Assembly: GCA_000597885.1 (NCBI GenBank)
Contig: CP004371.1
Location: forward strand, 2,000,501-2,064,500
DNA length: 64,000 bases
Reading direction: 5' to 3'
DNA from: Flammeovirgaceae bacterium 311
Lineage (GTDB): Bacteria; Bacteroidota; Bacteroidia; Cytophagales; Cyclobacteriaceae
Shown here: piece after piece, positions 16,714-25,598 of the stretch
Numbering within the stretch: position 1 is the first letter of the stretch
How the letters are laid out: each line of letters starts with the position of its first letter
Notes under the pieces: generated by a model
Told to the model about the DNA's origin: nothing
Databases searched by the model: none
The model's input: only the letters and a program-made list of their open reading frames with translations
Translations under genes and position numbers: made by a program

Positions 16714-17850
16714 TTACTCACCGAATATCTCGGCAAGCTTATCTTCCAGTGCCTGTCCTCTGAGGTTACGGGCAATAATTCTGCCTTCCTTATCCAGCAG
16801 AACGGTTGCCGGTATGGCTGTAATATCATAGGTCTGTGCAGCTTCAGAATTAAAATAATTCAGGTCACTTACCTGGGTCCAGGTGAGGTTATCTTTTTCA
16901 ATTGCTTTTACCCAGTCCTCTTTGTTGCGGTCAAGCGAAACACCAAAGATTTCAAAGCCTTTATCGTGGTACTTATTATATAATCTTACCACATTTGGGT
17001 TTTCGCGACGGCAAGGTCCGCACCAGGCTGCCCAAAAGTCAATCATCACTACGTTACCACGTAAATCAGACAGTTTCTTTACCTCCCCCTGCGGGTTAGG
17101 CAGTGAAATTTCAGGCGCCACCTGCCCCATGGTAGTGCTGCGCATCCGCTCAACCCCCTGGGCAAAATCTTTTACATACCTGCTGTTAGGTATATCCTGG
17201 CGTAAGCGGGTAGCCAGTGAATCAAGAAAAGCAAAATCTTCTTCGCGGTTAAGGTAATTAACACCATAAATGGCGGTAACAGAACTTTCCATGTTGCGAA
17301 GCTTGGCCTTGATATCTTCGCGCATCTCTTTCTCAATCTGCATATAGTTGTACCGGAGCTCTTCCATTCGGGTGGTGTTTCCCTGGTTCTGCGCCTCCAG
17401 GAACTGCTGCTCCAGTGCAGATACCTCCTGCTGGCGTTCCTGTACAATTTTATTGATTTCTTCCATGTAACGGGTATCGGTAGAACCTTCCACCCTGGCC
17501 GATCCCGGCCCGGTAGCCAGGTCGGCATTTACCAGCACATTCTCATTGTTGAGCACCAGCGTTACAAACTGCTGATTGTAAAGGTTAAGCCTGTAGAAGC
17601 CCGGTTCTGCTACTTTTACCTTCTCGCTAAAAGCCTTGTTGTCAATGGAAAAAGTATCTACAGGTACTACGTTGTTCTGCTGAATTTCTTCCAGAACCAC
17701 ATAGCCCTGTGCAGGAGCATTCTCAATTTTTCCGGTAATCAGCACCGAACCATCAGTGTTAGTGGCAATGCCGTTTCCATTTCCTTTTTTGGAACAGGCC
17801 ACAGCTGCAAATGCCAGCAGCAGCATACCAATTTGACGCAGTTGAGTCAT
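16714..17850 (-). CDS. TlpA-like thiol-disulfide oxidoreductase lipoprotein with DUF4369 domain
   Basis: 378 residues from ATG 17848-17850 (MTQLRQIGMLLLAFAAVAC); a longer frame starting at 17901 puts 17 unlikely residues before the signal. Lipobox AVAC19. DUF4369 domain (about 35-130: VLITGKIENAPAQGYVVLEE, VDTFSIDNKAFSEKVKV), a helical segment rich in Glu/Gln (about 130-215), then a thioredoxin-like domain with FWAAWCGPCRREN and a cis-Pro site DITAIPATVLL. This is a typical Bacteroidota periplasmic redox lipoprotein that reduces or relays disulfides. Sits 72 bases after gatB on the same strand. Confidence 0.88.
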   Translation of the reverse strand: MTQLRQIGMLLLAFAAVACSKKGNGNGIATNTDGSVLITGKIENAPAQGYVVLEEIQQNNVVPVDTFSIDNKAFSEKVKVAEPGFYRLNLYNQQFVTLVLNNENVLVNADLATGPGSARVEGSTDTRYMEEINKIVQERQQEVSALEQQFLEAQNQGNTTRMEELRYNYMQIEKEMREDIKAKLRNMESSVTAIYGVNYLNREEDFAFLDSLATRLRQDIPNSRYVKDFAQGVERMRSTTMGQVAPEISLPNPQGEVKKLSDLRGNVVMIDFWAAWCGPCRRENPNVVRLYNKYHDKGFEIFGVSLDRNKEDWVKAIEKDNLTWTQVSDLNYFNSEAAQTYDITAIPATVLLDKEGRIIARNLRGQALEDKLAEIFGE

Positions 17851-17922
17851 TACTTTATTTCTCTTTGATTTTCCTTTGGTGTTAAAAACACAAAGCTGCA
17901 CAAAAACGTGCAGCTGCTACTC

Positions 17923-19392
17923 TTATTGTTCAAGGGCCTGCTGCAGCAGCTTACTGGCTACTTTAGGATCGGCCTTACCACGGCTCTTTTTCATTACCTC
18001 TCCCATAAACATACCTATAATTCCTTTTCTGCCACTGCGGTATTCTGCAACCTTTGCAGGGTTTGCTGCAATAACTGCTTCTATAATGGGCTGGAGCGCA
18101 TCCTGCCTGCTTTCCTGTACCAGATTTTCGCGCTCGGCAACAGCCATTGGCATTAAGGCTGGATTCTGCAGCAGGAGCGGAAAAATCCGCTGAGAGGCTA
18201 CAGAAAAACTCACCACTTCATCATCTACCAGCCTGATAAGTGCCGCAATCTGTGCAGGTGTCAGCGGGAAATGTTCTATCTCTAAAGAAAGCTCATTCAT
18301 CGATGCCTTCACAGGGCCACTCATCCAGTTCGCGGCTGCCTTATAGTTTGTAGTATTTTGGCAGATTTCCTGGTAGTAAAGAGCCATGCCTTTGTTGTCG
18401 GTCAGCACCTGCGCATCGTAATCCGAAAGTCCCCATTCGGCTGTAAAACGCTGGTATAGTTCTCGCGGAAGCACTGGCATATCAGCTTCTATTTGCTGCA
18501 GCCATTCTTCAGAAATCACCAGTGGACTTAGGTCCGGCTCGGGGAAGTAGCGGTAATCATTTAACTCTTCCTTGGTACGCATGGCGGCGGTAGTGCCGGT
18601 GTTGGCATCGAAGGTACGCGTTTCAGAGACTACAGGCGCTCCCTTCTCCAGCAAACCAGCCTGACGGGCAATTTCAAACTCTATCGCACGCCTGACATTA
18701 CTGAAAGAGTTCAGGTTCTTTACCTCAACCTTCCTTCCATAAACTGTAGTTCCTTTGGGCATCAGTGAAATATTTACGTCACAACGCAGGGAACCTTCTT
18801 CCATATTACCATCGCAGATATCGAGGTAACGCACCAGGCGGCGAACCTCTGTCATAAAAGCAGAGGCTTCGTCGGCACTCCGGAGCACTGGCTCGGTTAC
18901 AATCTCTATCAGTGGGGTACCTGCCCGGTTAAAATCTACCAGCGTATAGGTTTCGCCTGCCAGGTGCATGCTTTTGCCGGCATCTTCCTCCAGGTGCACC
19001 CGGTTAAGCACTATGGCCCGCTCCCCTTCTGCCGTTCTAATCATCACCTCTCCGCCTTTGCAGATTGGCGTTCTGTCCTGGGTAAGCTGGTAGCCTTTTG
19101 GCAGATCGGGGTAGAAATAATTCTTGCGGTCGAAAATATTGTAGCGGCTTATTTGCGAATGGCAGGCAATACCCATCCGAATGGCATACGCTACTGCCCG
19201 CTTGTTAATACGCGGCAGCGTACCCGGATGCGCCAGTGTAATTACACTGATGTTTTGATTGGGAGACGCTCCGTATGGAGACGCTCCGTAGGTTACTGCA
19301 TCTGATGCAAACATTTTGCTTTGGGTAAGCAACTGTGCATGCACCTCAAGGCCTATTACTACGGTATATTTGCTTTTTATATCTTCAGCCAT
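17923..19392 (-). CDS. gatB: Asp-tRNA(Asn)/Glu-tRNA(Gln) amidotransferase subunit B
   Basis: 489 residues, normal length. It amidates mischarged Glu-tRNA(Gln) or Asp-tRNA(Asn) together with GatA and GatC (not in this window). Seen: VVIGLEVHAQLLTQSKMF, PGTLPRINKRAV, RKNYFYPDLPKGYQLTQ (metal/ATP region), RVHLEEDAGKSMH, DFNRAGTPLIEIVTEP, SLRCDVNISLMPKG, EVKNLNSFSNVRRAIEFE, DYRYFPEPDLSPL, and the C-terminal tRNA-binding YqeY-like domain (ANWMSGPVKASMNE; MGEVMKKSRGKADPK). Residues 35-44 read YGASPYGASP, where homologues carry a single copy; see the repeat entry. Likely in one run with alaS upstream and the redox lipoprotein downstream. Confidence 0.96.
   Translation of the reverse strand: MAEDIKSKYTVVIGLEVHAQLLTQSKMFASDAVTYGASPYGASPNQNISVITLAHPGTLPRINKRAVAYAIRMGIACHSQISRYNIFDRKNYFYPDLPKGYQLTQDRTPICKGGEVMIRTAEGERAIVLNRVHLEEDAGKSMHLAGETYTLVDFNRAGTPLIEIVTEPVLRSADEASAFMTEVRRLVRYLDICDGNMEEGSLRCDVNISLMPKGTTVYGRKVEVKNLNSFSNVRRAIEFEIARQAGLLEKGAPVVSETRTFDANTGTTAAMRTKEELNDYRYFPEPDLSPLVISEEWLQQIEADMPVLPRELYQRFTAEWGLSDYDAQVLTDNKGMALYYQEICQNTTNYKAAANWMSGPVKASMNELSLEIEHFPLTPAQIAALIRLVDDEVVSFSVASQRIFPLLLQNPALMPMAVAERENLVQESRQDALQPIIEAVIAANPAKVAEYRSGRKGIIGMFMGEVMKKSRGKADPKVASKLLQQALEQ
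19262..19291. repeat. 15-bp tandem duplication inside gatB
   Basis: GGAGACGCTCCGTAT (19262-19276) is repeated as GGAGACGCTCCGTAG (19277-19291), adding five residues (YGASP) to GatB without breaking the frame. Confidence 0.9.
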
Positions 19393-19522
19393 TCATCAAG
19401 CATTGGAACAAAAGCGGCAGTCCGCTCCCGGTTTAATACAGAATAATCAATTCATTAAACATGCGCTAAGGGGAAGGCATCTTAACGATGAATGCCCCTC
19501 CCTTTCAAACGCTGATACCTGA

Positions 19523-22144
19523 TTATGCATTTGCAAGCGCACGGGCTTTTTCTACCACTGCAGGCAGGCCGCTTATGTCTTTGCCACCGGCTGTTGCAAA
19601 AAAGGCCTGACCACCGCCGCCGCCTTTAATTTCTTTAGCAAGCTCCCGTACAACATTGCCTGCATTTAGGCCACGCTCCTGCACCAGTGCATCGGAAAAC
19701 ATAACGGCGATCTGAGGCTTTCCTTCAATATCGGCAGCAAGCACCAGGAACAGGCGTTCAAATTTTTGGCGAAGCTCAAAGGCAAGCTTACGCAGCACCT
19801 CTGCACTGGGCACCGCTACCTGCTGTACTATTACCTGCATGCCATTTACTTCTGCAGCACTTTGGGCAAGCTCGTTGCGCAGGCCAGAAGCCTTTTCCTG
19901 CTGCATCTCCTCCAGATTCTTTTGCAGGCGCTGGCGTTCCTCCAGCAGGCTTTGCACGGCACCTGTCAGGTCTTTGGGGCTCTTCAGCAGCTGGCGGAGT
20001 TCCTCGAGTTGCTGGTGCTGGTGGCGCACCCACTCTTCGGCAGTGCGTGCTGTAATGGCCTCTATACGGCGCACACCGGCCGATACCGAGCTTTCGGATA
20101 TAATCTTGAACAAACCGATCTGACCCGTCGCAGGCACGTGGGTACCCCCGCAAAGCTCTACGGAATAAGCAGGATCGAAGGTAATAACCCGCACCGTATC
20201 GCCATATTTTTCGCCAAAGAGCGCCATGGCACCCCGGTCTCTTGCTTCTGCCAGCGGCACATCGGTATCGGTCTGCAGGGCTATGTTCTGGCGAACCCTT
20301 TCATTTACCAGGTCTTCTACCTTTTGCAGCTCTTCATCGGTTAATTTGGCAAAATGGCTGAAGTCGAAGCGAAGGCCTTTTTCATTGACCAGAGAACCAC
20401 GCTGCTGCACATGCTCTCCCAGCACACGGCGCAGCGCTGCATGCAGCAGGTGGGTGGCGGTGTGGTTGTTCTGTGTCTGATAGCGCTTGTCGGTATCTAC
20501 CAGGGCCTCAAAGGTAGCTTCCAGGTTATTAGGCAGATGCTCCACATAGTGCACAATGAGATCGTTCTCTTTTTTGGTATCTACAATCCGCACACGCTCC
20601 TTGCCATCACTGATATAGCCGGTATCACCCACCTGTCCGCCGCTTTCGGCATAAAAGGGCGTACGGTTCAGTACCAGCTGAAAACGGGTCTTGTTCTTTT
20701 CCTTTACCTGCCGGTAGCGTAAAATATGTGACTGAGTGCTTAGCGCATCATAGCCTACAAACTCTGTTGGTGTTTTGGAAGGATGTATGGTGATCCAGTC
20801 GCCGGTTTCGGAGGTGGCCGCCTGCTTGGAGCGCTGCTTTTGCTTCTCCATTTCTGTGGCAAAACCAGCTTCATCTACCGTTAGCCCTCTTTCGCGGGCA
20901 ATCAGGGCCGTAAGGTCCAGGGGGAAACCAAAGGTATCGTACAGCTCAAAAGCTTCGGAGCCGCTGATGGCACGGGCACCAAGGCTGATCAGCTCATTCA
21001 GGCGACGCAGTCCAATATCGAGGGTACGCAGAAAAGAAGCTTCTTCTTCCTGTATTACACGCATGATGAATTCCTGCTGCTGCGGAAGCTCGGGGAAAAA
21101 CTCGCCCATCTCGCTGCTAAGCACCGGCACCATCTTATAAAGGTAAGGCTCTTTCAGGTTCAGGAAGGTAAAGGCATAACGCACGGCACGGCGAAGAATA
21201 CGGCGAATTACATAACCCGCCCCGGTATTGGAGGGAAGTTGTCCATCGGCCACGGCAAAGGCAATAGCACGGATATGGTCTACCATTACGCGCATGGCAA
21301 TATCAGTTTCCTCGTCCTTACCATAAGCAATGCCGGAATCGGCACTCACCTGCTGAATCATGGGCTGGAAAACATCGGTATCGTAGTTGGAGGATTTACC
21401 CTGTATGGCCCGCACCAGTCGCTCAAATCCCATACCGGTATCCACATGGCTTTCGGGCAGTTGCTCCAGGCTGCCATCGGCCTTGCGGTTAAACTGCATA
21501 AACACCAGGTTCCAGATCTCAATAACCTGGGGGTGGTCGTTATTCACCAGCTGCTGACCGGGAACCTGATCAACCTCCGCCTGCGGACGCAGGTCTATAT
21601 GTATTTCGGAGCAGGGACCGCAGGGGCCTGTATCGCCCATCTCCCAGAAGTTATCTTTTTTATTTCCGTACAAAATGCGGTCTTCCGGTACATAGGCCCT
21701 CCAGAACTGAAAAGCCTCTTCGTCGGGCTGCAGGTTTTCTTTGGCATCGCCCTCAAAAACAGAAACGTACAGCCTTTCCTTTGGCAGCTTGTAGTGCTCG
21801 GTGAGCAGCTCCCAGGCCCAGTGGATGGCTTCCTGTTTAAAATAATCGCCAAAGCTCCAGTTGCCCAGCATTTCGAACATGGTATGGTGGTAGGTATCAA
21901 TGCCTACCTCCTCCAGATCATTGTGTTTTCCCGATACGCGCAGGCACTTTTGGGTGTCGGCAATGCGTGTAAAATCTGTCTTTTTATTACCCAGGAAAAA
22001 ATCCTTGAACTGATTCATGCCCGAGTTTGTAAACAGAAGGGTTGGGTCATTCTTATTTACAATAGGGGCAGAAGGCACAATTCTATGCTTCTTTGATTCA
22101 AAAAACTGGAGAAAAGTACTTCTGATATGTTTAGCGTCCATCAT
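19523..22144 (-). CDS. alaS: Alanyl-tRNA synthetase
   Basis: 873 residues, normal length. Charges tRNA-Ala. Catalytic domain: PTLLFTNSGMNQFKDFFLG, CLRVSGKHNDLEEVG, HHTMFEMLGNWSFGDYFK (class II motif 1-2 region), GPCGPCSEIH, DTGMGFERLVRAIQ. Editing domain: HTATHLLHAALRRVLGEHV and CGGTHVPATGQIG (zinc ligands HxxxH and CxxxH). C-terminal DHHA1-like domain with GGGGGQAFFATAGGKD. Starts MMDAKHIRSTFLQFF; either of the first two ATGs is possible. 130 bases upstream of gatB on the same strand; divergent from the M23 peptidase gene. Confidence 0.97.
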   Translation of the reverse strand: MMDAKHIRSTFLQFFESKKHRIVPSAPIVNKNDPTLLFTNSGMNQFKDFFLGNKKTDFTRIADTQKCLRVSGKHNDLEEVGIDTYHHTMFEMLGNWSFGDYFKQEAIHWAWELLTEHYKLPKERLYVSVFEGDAKENLQPDEEAFQFWRAYVPEDRILYGNKKDNFWEMGDTGPCGPCSEIHIDLRPQAEVDQVPGQQLVNNDHPQVIEIWNLVFMQFNRKADGSLEQLPESHVDTGMGFERLVRAIQGKSSNYDTDVFQPMIQQVSADSGIAYGKDEETDIAMRVMVDHIRAIAFAVADGQLPSNTGAGYVIRRILRRAVRYAFTFLNLKEPYLYKMVPVLSSEMGEFFPELPQQQEFIMRVIQEEEASFLRTLDIGLRRLNELISLGARAISGSEAFELYDTFGFPLDLTALIARERGLTVDEAGFATEMEKQKQRSKQAATSETGDWITIHPSKTPTEFVGYDALSTQSHILRYRQVKEKNKTRFQLVLNRTPFYAESGGQVGDTGYISDGKERVRIVDTKKENDLIVHYVEHLPNNLEATFEALVDTDKRYQTQNNHTATHLLHAALRRVLGEHVQQRGSLVNEKGLRFDFSHFAKLTDEELQKVEDLVNERVRQNIALQTDTDVPLAEARDRGAMALFGEKYGDTVRVITFDPAYSVELCGGTHVPATGQIGLFKIISESSVSAGVRRIEAITARTAEEWVRHQHQQLEELRQLLKSPKDLTGAVQSLLEERQRLQKNLEEMQQEKASGLRNELAQSAAEVNGMQVIVQQVAVPSAEVLRKLAFELRQKFERLFLVLAADIEGKPQIAVMFSDALVQERGLNAGNVVRELAKEIKGGGGGQAFFATAGGKDISGLPAVVEKARALANA

Positions 22145-22294
22145 AGCGTGTTATAAGAAGGTACCCCGGTTTGGTAAACTTTATTATATTGCGTTTTCAA
22201 GATCCAACCCGGAGCAGCTTAAGATTCGTCTTTGTTTCGTCTTTTAATTTAATAAGAACAAGCGCAAAATTATAAAAATATTGACCATACCCGG

Positions 22295-23272
22295 ATGGCA
22301 AGGATAAAATATTACTACGACACCGAAACCTGCCGCTACGAGCGGATTGAGCGATCTCGTTGGGAAATGTTCCTCAACACCCTGGGCGTATTGATGGTAG
22401 CCTGTGTTATTGCTGTTGGCCTGGTGCTTTTTTACATGGAGTTTTTCGACTCGCCCAAAGAAGCCGTACTGCGCAAGGAAAATGAAGAACTACGGCTTTA
22501 CCAGGAAATGGTTGAGAAAGACCTGGCCCAGTTTGCAGCCATGGTAGATGTGCTCCAGGATCGTGATGACAACGTTTACCGTATTATTTTCGAAGCAGAA
22601 CCAATCCCCTCCACCATTCGCCAGGCAGGGGTGGGCGGTGCAGAACGTTACAAAAAGCTGCTGGAGAAAGGACTCTCCCGCGATGATCTGATCTTAAGCA
22701 ACCTAAAGAAGATCGATCAGCTCAAGAAACAAATGTACATCCAAACCAAGTCGTACGACGAAATTGAGCGGATGGCCATGAACAAGGAGAAAATGTGGGC
22801 AAGCATTCCTGCCATACAGCCCCTCTCCAACAAAGAACTTAACCGCATGGCTTCAGGCTTTGGTATGCGGGTACACCCTATCTACAAAGTACGCCGAATG
22901 CATGCCGGCTGCGACTTTTCAGCACCGCGCGGCACGCCTATTTATGCTACCGGCGATGGTGTTGTGATCAAAAAAGAATCTAATTATGGTGGTTATGGCA
23001 ATGAGCTGGAGATAGACCATGGCTATGGCTATATTACTAAATATGCGCACCTTGACAGCTTTAAGGCTAAAAAAGGACAGCGTGTAAAGCGTGGGGAAGT
23101 AATTGGGTATGTAGGTAACACGGGTGCCTCTACTGCTCCACACCTCCATTATGAAGTAATCAAAGACGGCAAAAAGGTAAACCCTATGAACTTCTTCTTC
23201 CAGGAGCTGAATGCCGACGAGTATGAAAAAATGCTTGAGCTTGCCTCAAGAGAAAACCAGTCTCTGGGTTAG
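22295..23272 (+). CDS. M23 family peptidoglycan endopeptidase, membrane-anchored
   Basis: 325 residues. One membrane helix at about 26-50 (TLGVLMVACVIAVGLVLFYM), a coiled-coil periplasmic region (about 55-180), then a LytM/M23 domain (about 190-300): FGMRVHPIYKVRRMHAGCDF (first zinc ligands His and Asp), GGYGNELEIDHGYGY and APHLHYEVIKDG (the HxH motif). It hydrolyses peptide cross-bridges in peptidoglycan, or regulates other hydrolases. All zinc ligands are present so it should be active. Followed by a strong terminator; single-gene unit. Confidence 0.92.
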   Translation: MARIKYYYDTETCRYERIERSRWEMFLNTLGVLMVACVIAVGLVLFYMEFFDSPKEAVLRKENEELRLYQEMVEKDLAQFAAMVDVLQDRDDNVYRIIFEAEPIPSTIRQAGVGGAERYKKLLEKGLSRDDLILSNLKKIDQLKKQMYIQTKSYDEIERMAMNKEKMWASIPAIQPLSNKELNRMASGFGMRVHPIYKVRRMHAGCDFSAPRGTPIYATGDGVVIKKESNYGGYGNELEIDHGYGYITKYAHLDSFKAKKGQRVKRGEVIGYVGNTGASTAPHLHYEVIKDGKKVNPMNFFFQELNADEYEKMLELASRENQSLG

Positions 23273-23300
23273 TATTACCTTCTTTATATTAATATAATTC

Positions 23301-23323
23301 AGGCTGTGCAGTTTGCACAGCCT
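23301..23323 (+). terminator. Rho-independent terminator after the M23 gene
   Basis: Perfect 10-bp stem (AGGCTGTGCA at 23301-23310, TGCACAGCCT at 23314-23323) with a 3-base loop and a T run (ATTTTTTT). Confidence 0.85.
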
Positions 23324-23406
23324 ATTTTTTTGAAGGATTGTGAAGGGTGTAGCTAATTTGCTTTCCCGGGCTGATGCTAAATAATCAATAGCAGCAGTAT
23401 TACTGC

Positions 23407-23577
23407 TCAGGATCGGGGGCGGATGTAGCGGATGGCTAATAAGATGATGCCTACAGTGATGATAATTTCCAGAATGGCCAGCCCCCAGATGCCCAGTAAA
23501 TCTGCAAGAAAGATAAAGGCCAGGATTGCACTCATAACCAACACCAGCAGCATAAAAACTCTAATAAAATCACGCAT
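23407..23577 (-). CDS. 56-residue membrane peptide, unknown
   Basis: Reverse-strand frame from ATG 23575-23577 to TGA 23407-23409. It reads MRDFIRVFMLLVLVMSAILA, a first hydrophobic helix, then LLGIWGLAILEIIITVGIIL, a second one, and ends AIRYIRPRS. Two transmembrane helices with positive charges at both ends. It follows the Omp85-like gene by 34 bases on the same strand, so the two may share a transcript. No family recognised. Too short for many gene finders, so it could be missed in automatic annotation. Confidence 0.6.
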   Translation of the reverse strand: MRDFIRVFMLLVLVMSAILAFIFLADLLGIWGLAILEIIITVGIILLAIRYIRPRS

Positions 23578-23611
23578 CACAAAAGGTAAAAAAGTTGAAT
23601 GGGAAACTCCC

Positions 23612-25540
23612 CTAGCGAAAAGGCTGTGCCTGTGGTCTGCCCACTAAAAATTCCTGGAATATATTGTTTGGTCTGCCCAGCAGGCTGATGTTGATCCCCC
23701 CGCCGGGACCTGGATAGTAAGCCAGGCGCAGCTGAAAAGTTTTGAAAACCAGGTTTTCATTTCTAACACGCAGTCCCAGCCCATATCCCTGCACACCCTG
23801 GCCCTTTAAACTTAAAGCAGGTGCAGAGTTTAAGACTGCATAATCGGCAAAGGCAAATCCGGCCAGCCGGAAACCCAATATCTGTACCGGGCTAAATGCA
23901 ATTGTTTCTATAGTAAGGTTTAGCCTTTGGGTACCCCTTAGGTCTACACCACGCAAGCCCCGTATTTCCCGGGAGCTTACTGCCACAAATTCATAGTCGA
24001 ACCGTTTATCACCGTAGAGGTAGTCGAGCGTGAGCAGCTGCCTGAATCTGTAGCGGCCGCTGGGCCACAAAGCGCTGGTCCAGCTTAGGCTACCTGACCG
24101 TACTCTGCGACTATCTTCCTGCTCCTCTGCACCGAAATACTGACCTACAGCCCCGCGCACATCGAGGTAACCAAATTTTTCGAAATAGGTACCCCAGGCT
24201 GCATTCACCTGGCCGTAATACATTAATTGCTCCTGCTCTTCTACACCTGCCGTAACATTTACCAGTGCTCCCAGCGGTACGTCTTCTGTACGTCCAAAAC
24301 CAAAAATATAGGCATCTCTGCGGTATCTGCGGCGTACCCAGCCAGCACTACCCAGCCATAACTTACGATTGATGAAAAAATCGCTGTTGTAAAGCTCTCC
24401 TCCCGGCACCTCATGATTATAAATTCTCAATGCCCTGCCTGCCAAAACGATCGCCTCCCTTCCCTTTGGATGTGGCTTGGTATTGTTCAGCGGAATAGAA
24501 TGACCCATCCAGGCGTCAAGCACATCATTGGCATGCCACACCAGGGTGTCTTTTTCCCTGTCGCGGTGTAGCACATAGCTCATTTGTTCCATCCTCTGCA
24601 GGTCAAGCCCGCCTGCCCAGCGGATGTCTGGCGTAAAGAACGGACGCTGCAGGCTAAAGCCACCTCCCCTGCGAACATCCGTATAGGCACCCATAACAGA
24701 TGCATTAATGAAACTCCCGTTAACATTCTCCACCATATAGGTGCCCTCATAGCCAAACGCCGGGGTGCCGTCGCTACGGTATAAGATTTCGTTGGTGAAG
24801 CGGTGGCCAATGCCAAAAATATTATTGTTTTGTACGCCAACTGTATAGCTCGAAAAAGGAGCTCTGCCGGCACTAAAACTAAGAGGAAAAAAATCCTGTG
24901 TAACTACCTCTATGGCTACTGCATCAGGATTATCCGGCATTTCAGTTATTCTAATGCGGGCATCTCTGATGTAGGACAGGCTACGCAGCAGTCGTTCATT
25001 ATCATATAGCACTTCTGCATTTACGCTTTCTCCTTCTTTGAACAGCAGGTTTTTATTGATTACCCAGTCCCTGGTTTGAAAATGAACAGCATTGCCCGTT
25101 CTTTTCAGCCAGTTTGTAGGTCTTGGCGTGGTATCGTTAACAGTGGGGCCAAACAAGGGTAATTTTTTTATGGTGAGCTGCTGAATCACCTTTCCTTCAA
25201 ACTGCTGGAAATATTCCATATCCTTGTGCTGACTGGCTCGCTTTGCTCTACCCGCAGAAGGTTTGGTAAACAGCAGCTTGTGCAATTGTTTGGTAAATCT
25301 ATTGCGATAAAATTTGGTTTTTAATTCATCATAAAACAGTTGAGTGCGCTGCAGGCTGGCTTCCTCGCTGGTATCGGTAAGCAGTAATACCAGCCGCGGT
25401 TCAAAACGCCTGATAGTATCTTCCTCAACAGGCAAAGGTCTCCCATCAGGTAAATGCAGGGCCATGCATGGGCAGCCAAGCATCAGCAAAAAAAAGGCTA
25501 TAACGCCAAAAAATACAAATTTATGTTTACTATAATACAT
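23612..25540 (-). CDS. Omp85-superfamily outer-membrane protein (BamA/TamA-like)
   Basis: 642 residues. An N-terminal hydrophobic signal (FVFFGVIAFFLLMLGC; the C is preceded by LMLG, so lipid attachment is possible), a POTRA-like region (about 150-225: VINKNLLFKEGESVNAEVLY, LRSLSYIRDARIRITE), then a long run of alternating strands ending LAYYPGPGGGINISLLG, as in a 16-strand barrel. A RGLRGVDLRGTQRLNL segment occupies the place of the conserved RGY-type motif of strand barrels. The role may be in outer-membrane protein insertion or export; lack of several POTRA domains argues against BamA itself. Followed by the small membrane peptide gene. Confidence 0.75.
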   Translation of the reverse strand: MYYSKHKFVFFGVIAFFLLMLGCPCMALHLPDGRPLPVEEDTIRRFEPRLVLLLTDTSEEASLQRTQLFYDELKTKFYRNRFTKQLHKLLFTKPSAGRAKRASQHKDMEYFQQFEGKVIQQLTIKKLPLFGPTVNDTTPRPTNWLKRTGNAVHFQTRDWVINKNLLFKEGESVNAEVLYDNERLLRSLSYIRDARIRITEMPDNPDAVAIEVVTQDFFPLSFSAGRAPFSSYTVGVQNNNIFGIGHRFTNEILYRSDGTPAFGYEGTYMVENVNGSFINASVMGAYTDVRRGGGFSLQRPFFTPDIRWAGGLDLQRMEQMSYVLHRDREKDTLVWHANDVLDAWMGHSIPLNNTKPHPKGREAIVLAGRALRIYNHEVPGGELYNSDFFINRKLWLGSAGWVRRRYRRDAYIFGFGRTEDVPLGALVNVTAGVEEQEQLMYYGQVNAAWGTYFEKFGYLDVRGAVGQYFGAEEQEDSRRVRSGSLSWTSALWPSGRYRFRQLLTLDYLYGDKRFDYEFVAVSSREIRGLRGVDLRGTQRLNLTIETIAFSPVQILGFRLAGFAFADYAVLNSAPALSLKGQGVQGYGLGLRVRNENLVFKTFQLRLAYYPGPGGGINISLLGRPNNIFQEFLVGRPQAQPFR

Positions 25541-25598
25541 AGGAGCGCCTCTGCACTACTAAACGTATAATAGCCAAAAGGAGTTGAGTAGTTGCGGC

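Noticed and set aside
19766-20344. Forward open frame of 192 codons over alaS
   Set aside because: Antisense to AlaS; His/Leu-rich translation is typical of a reverse shadow of a GC-balanced gene.
21239-22096. Forward open frame of 285 codons over alaS
   Set aside because: Longest shadow in the window; no motif and it covers the conserved AlaS catalytic domain on the other strand.
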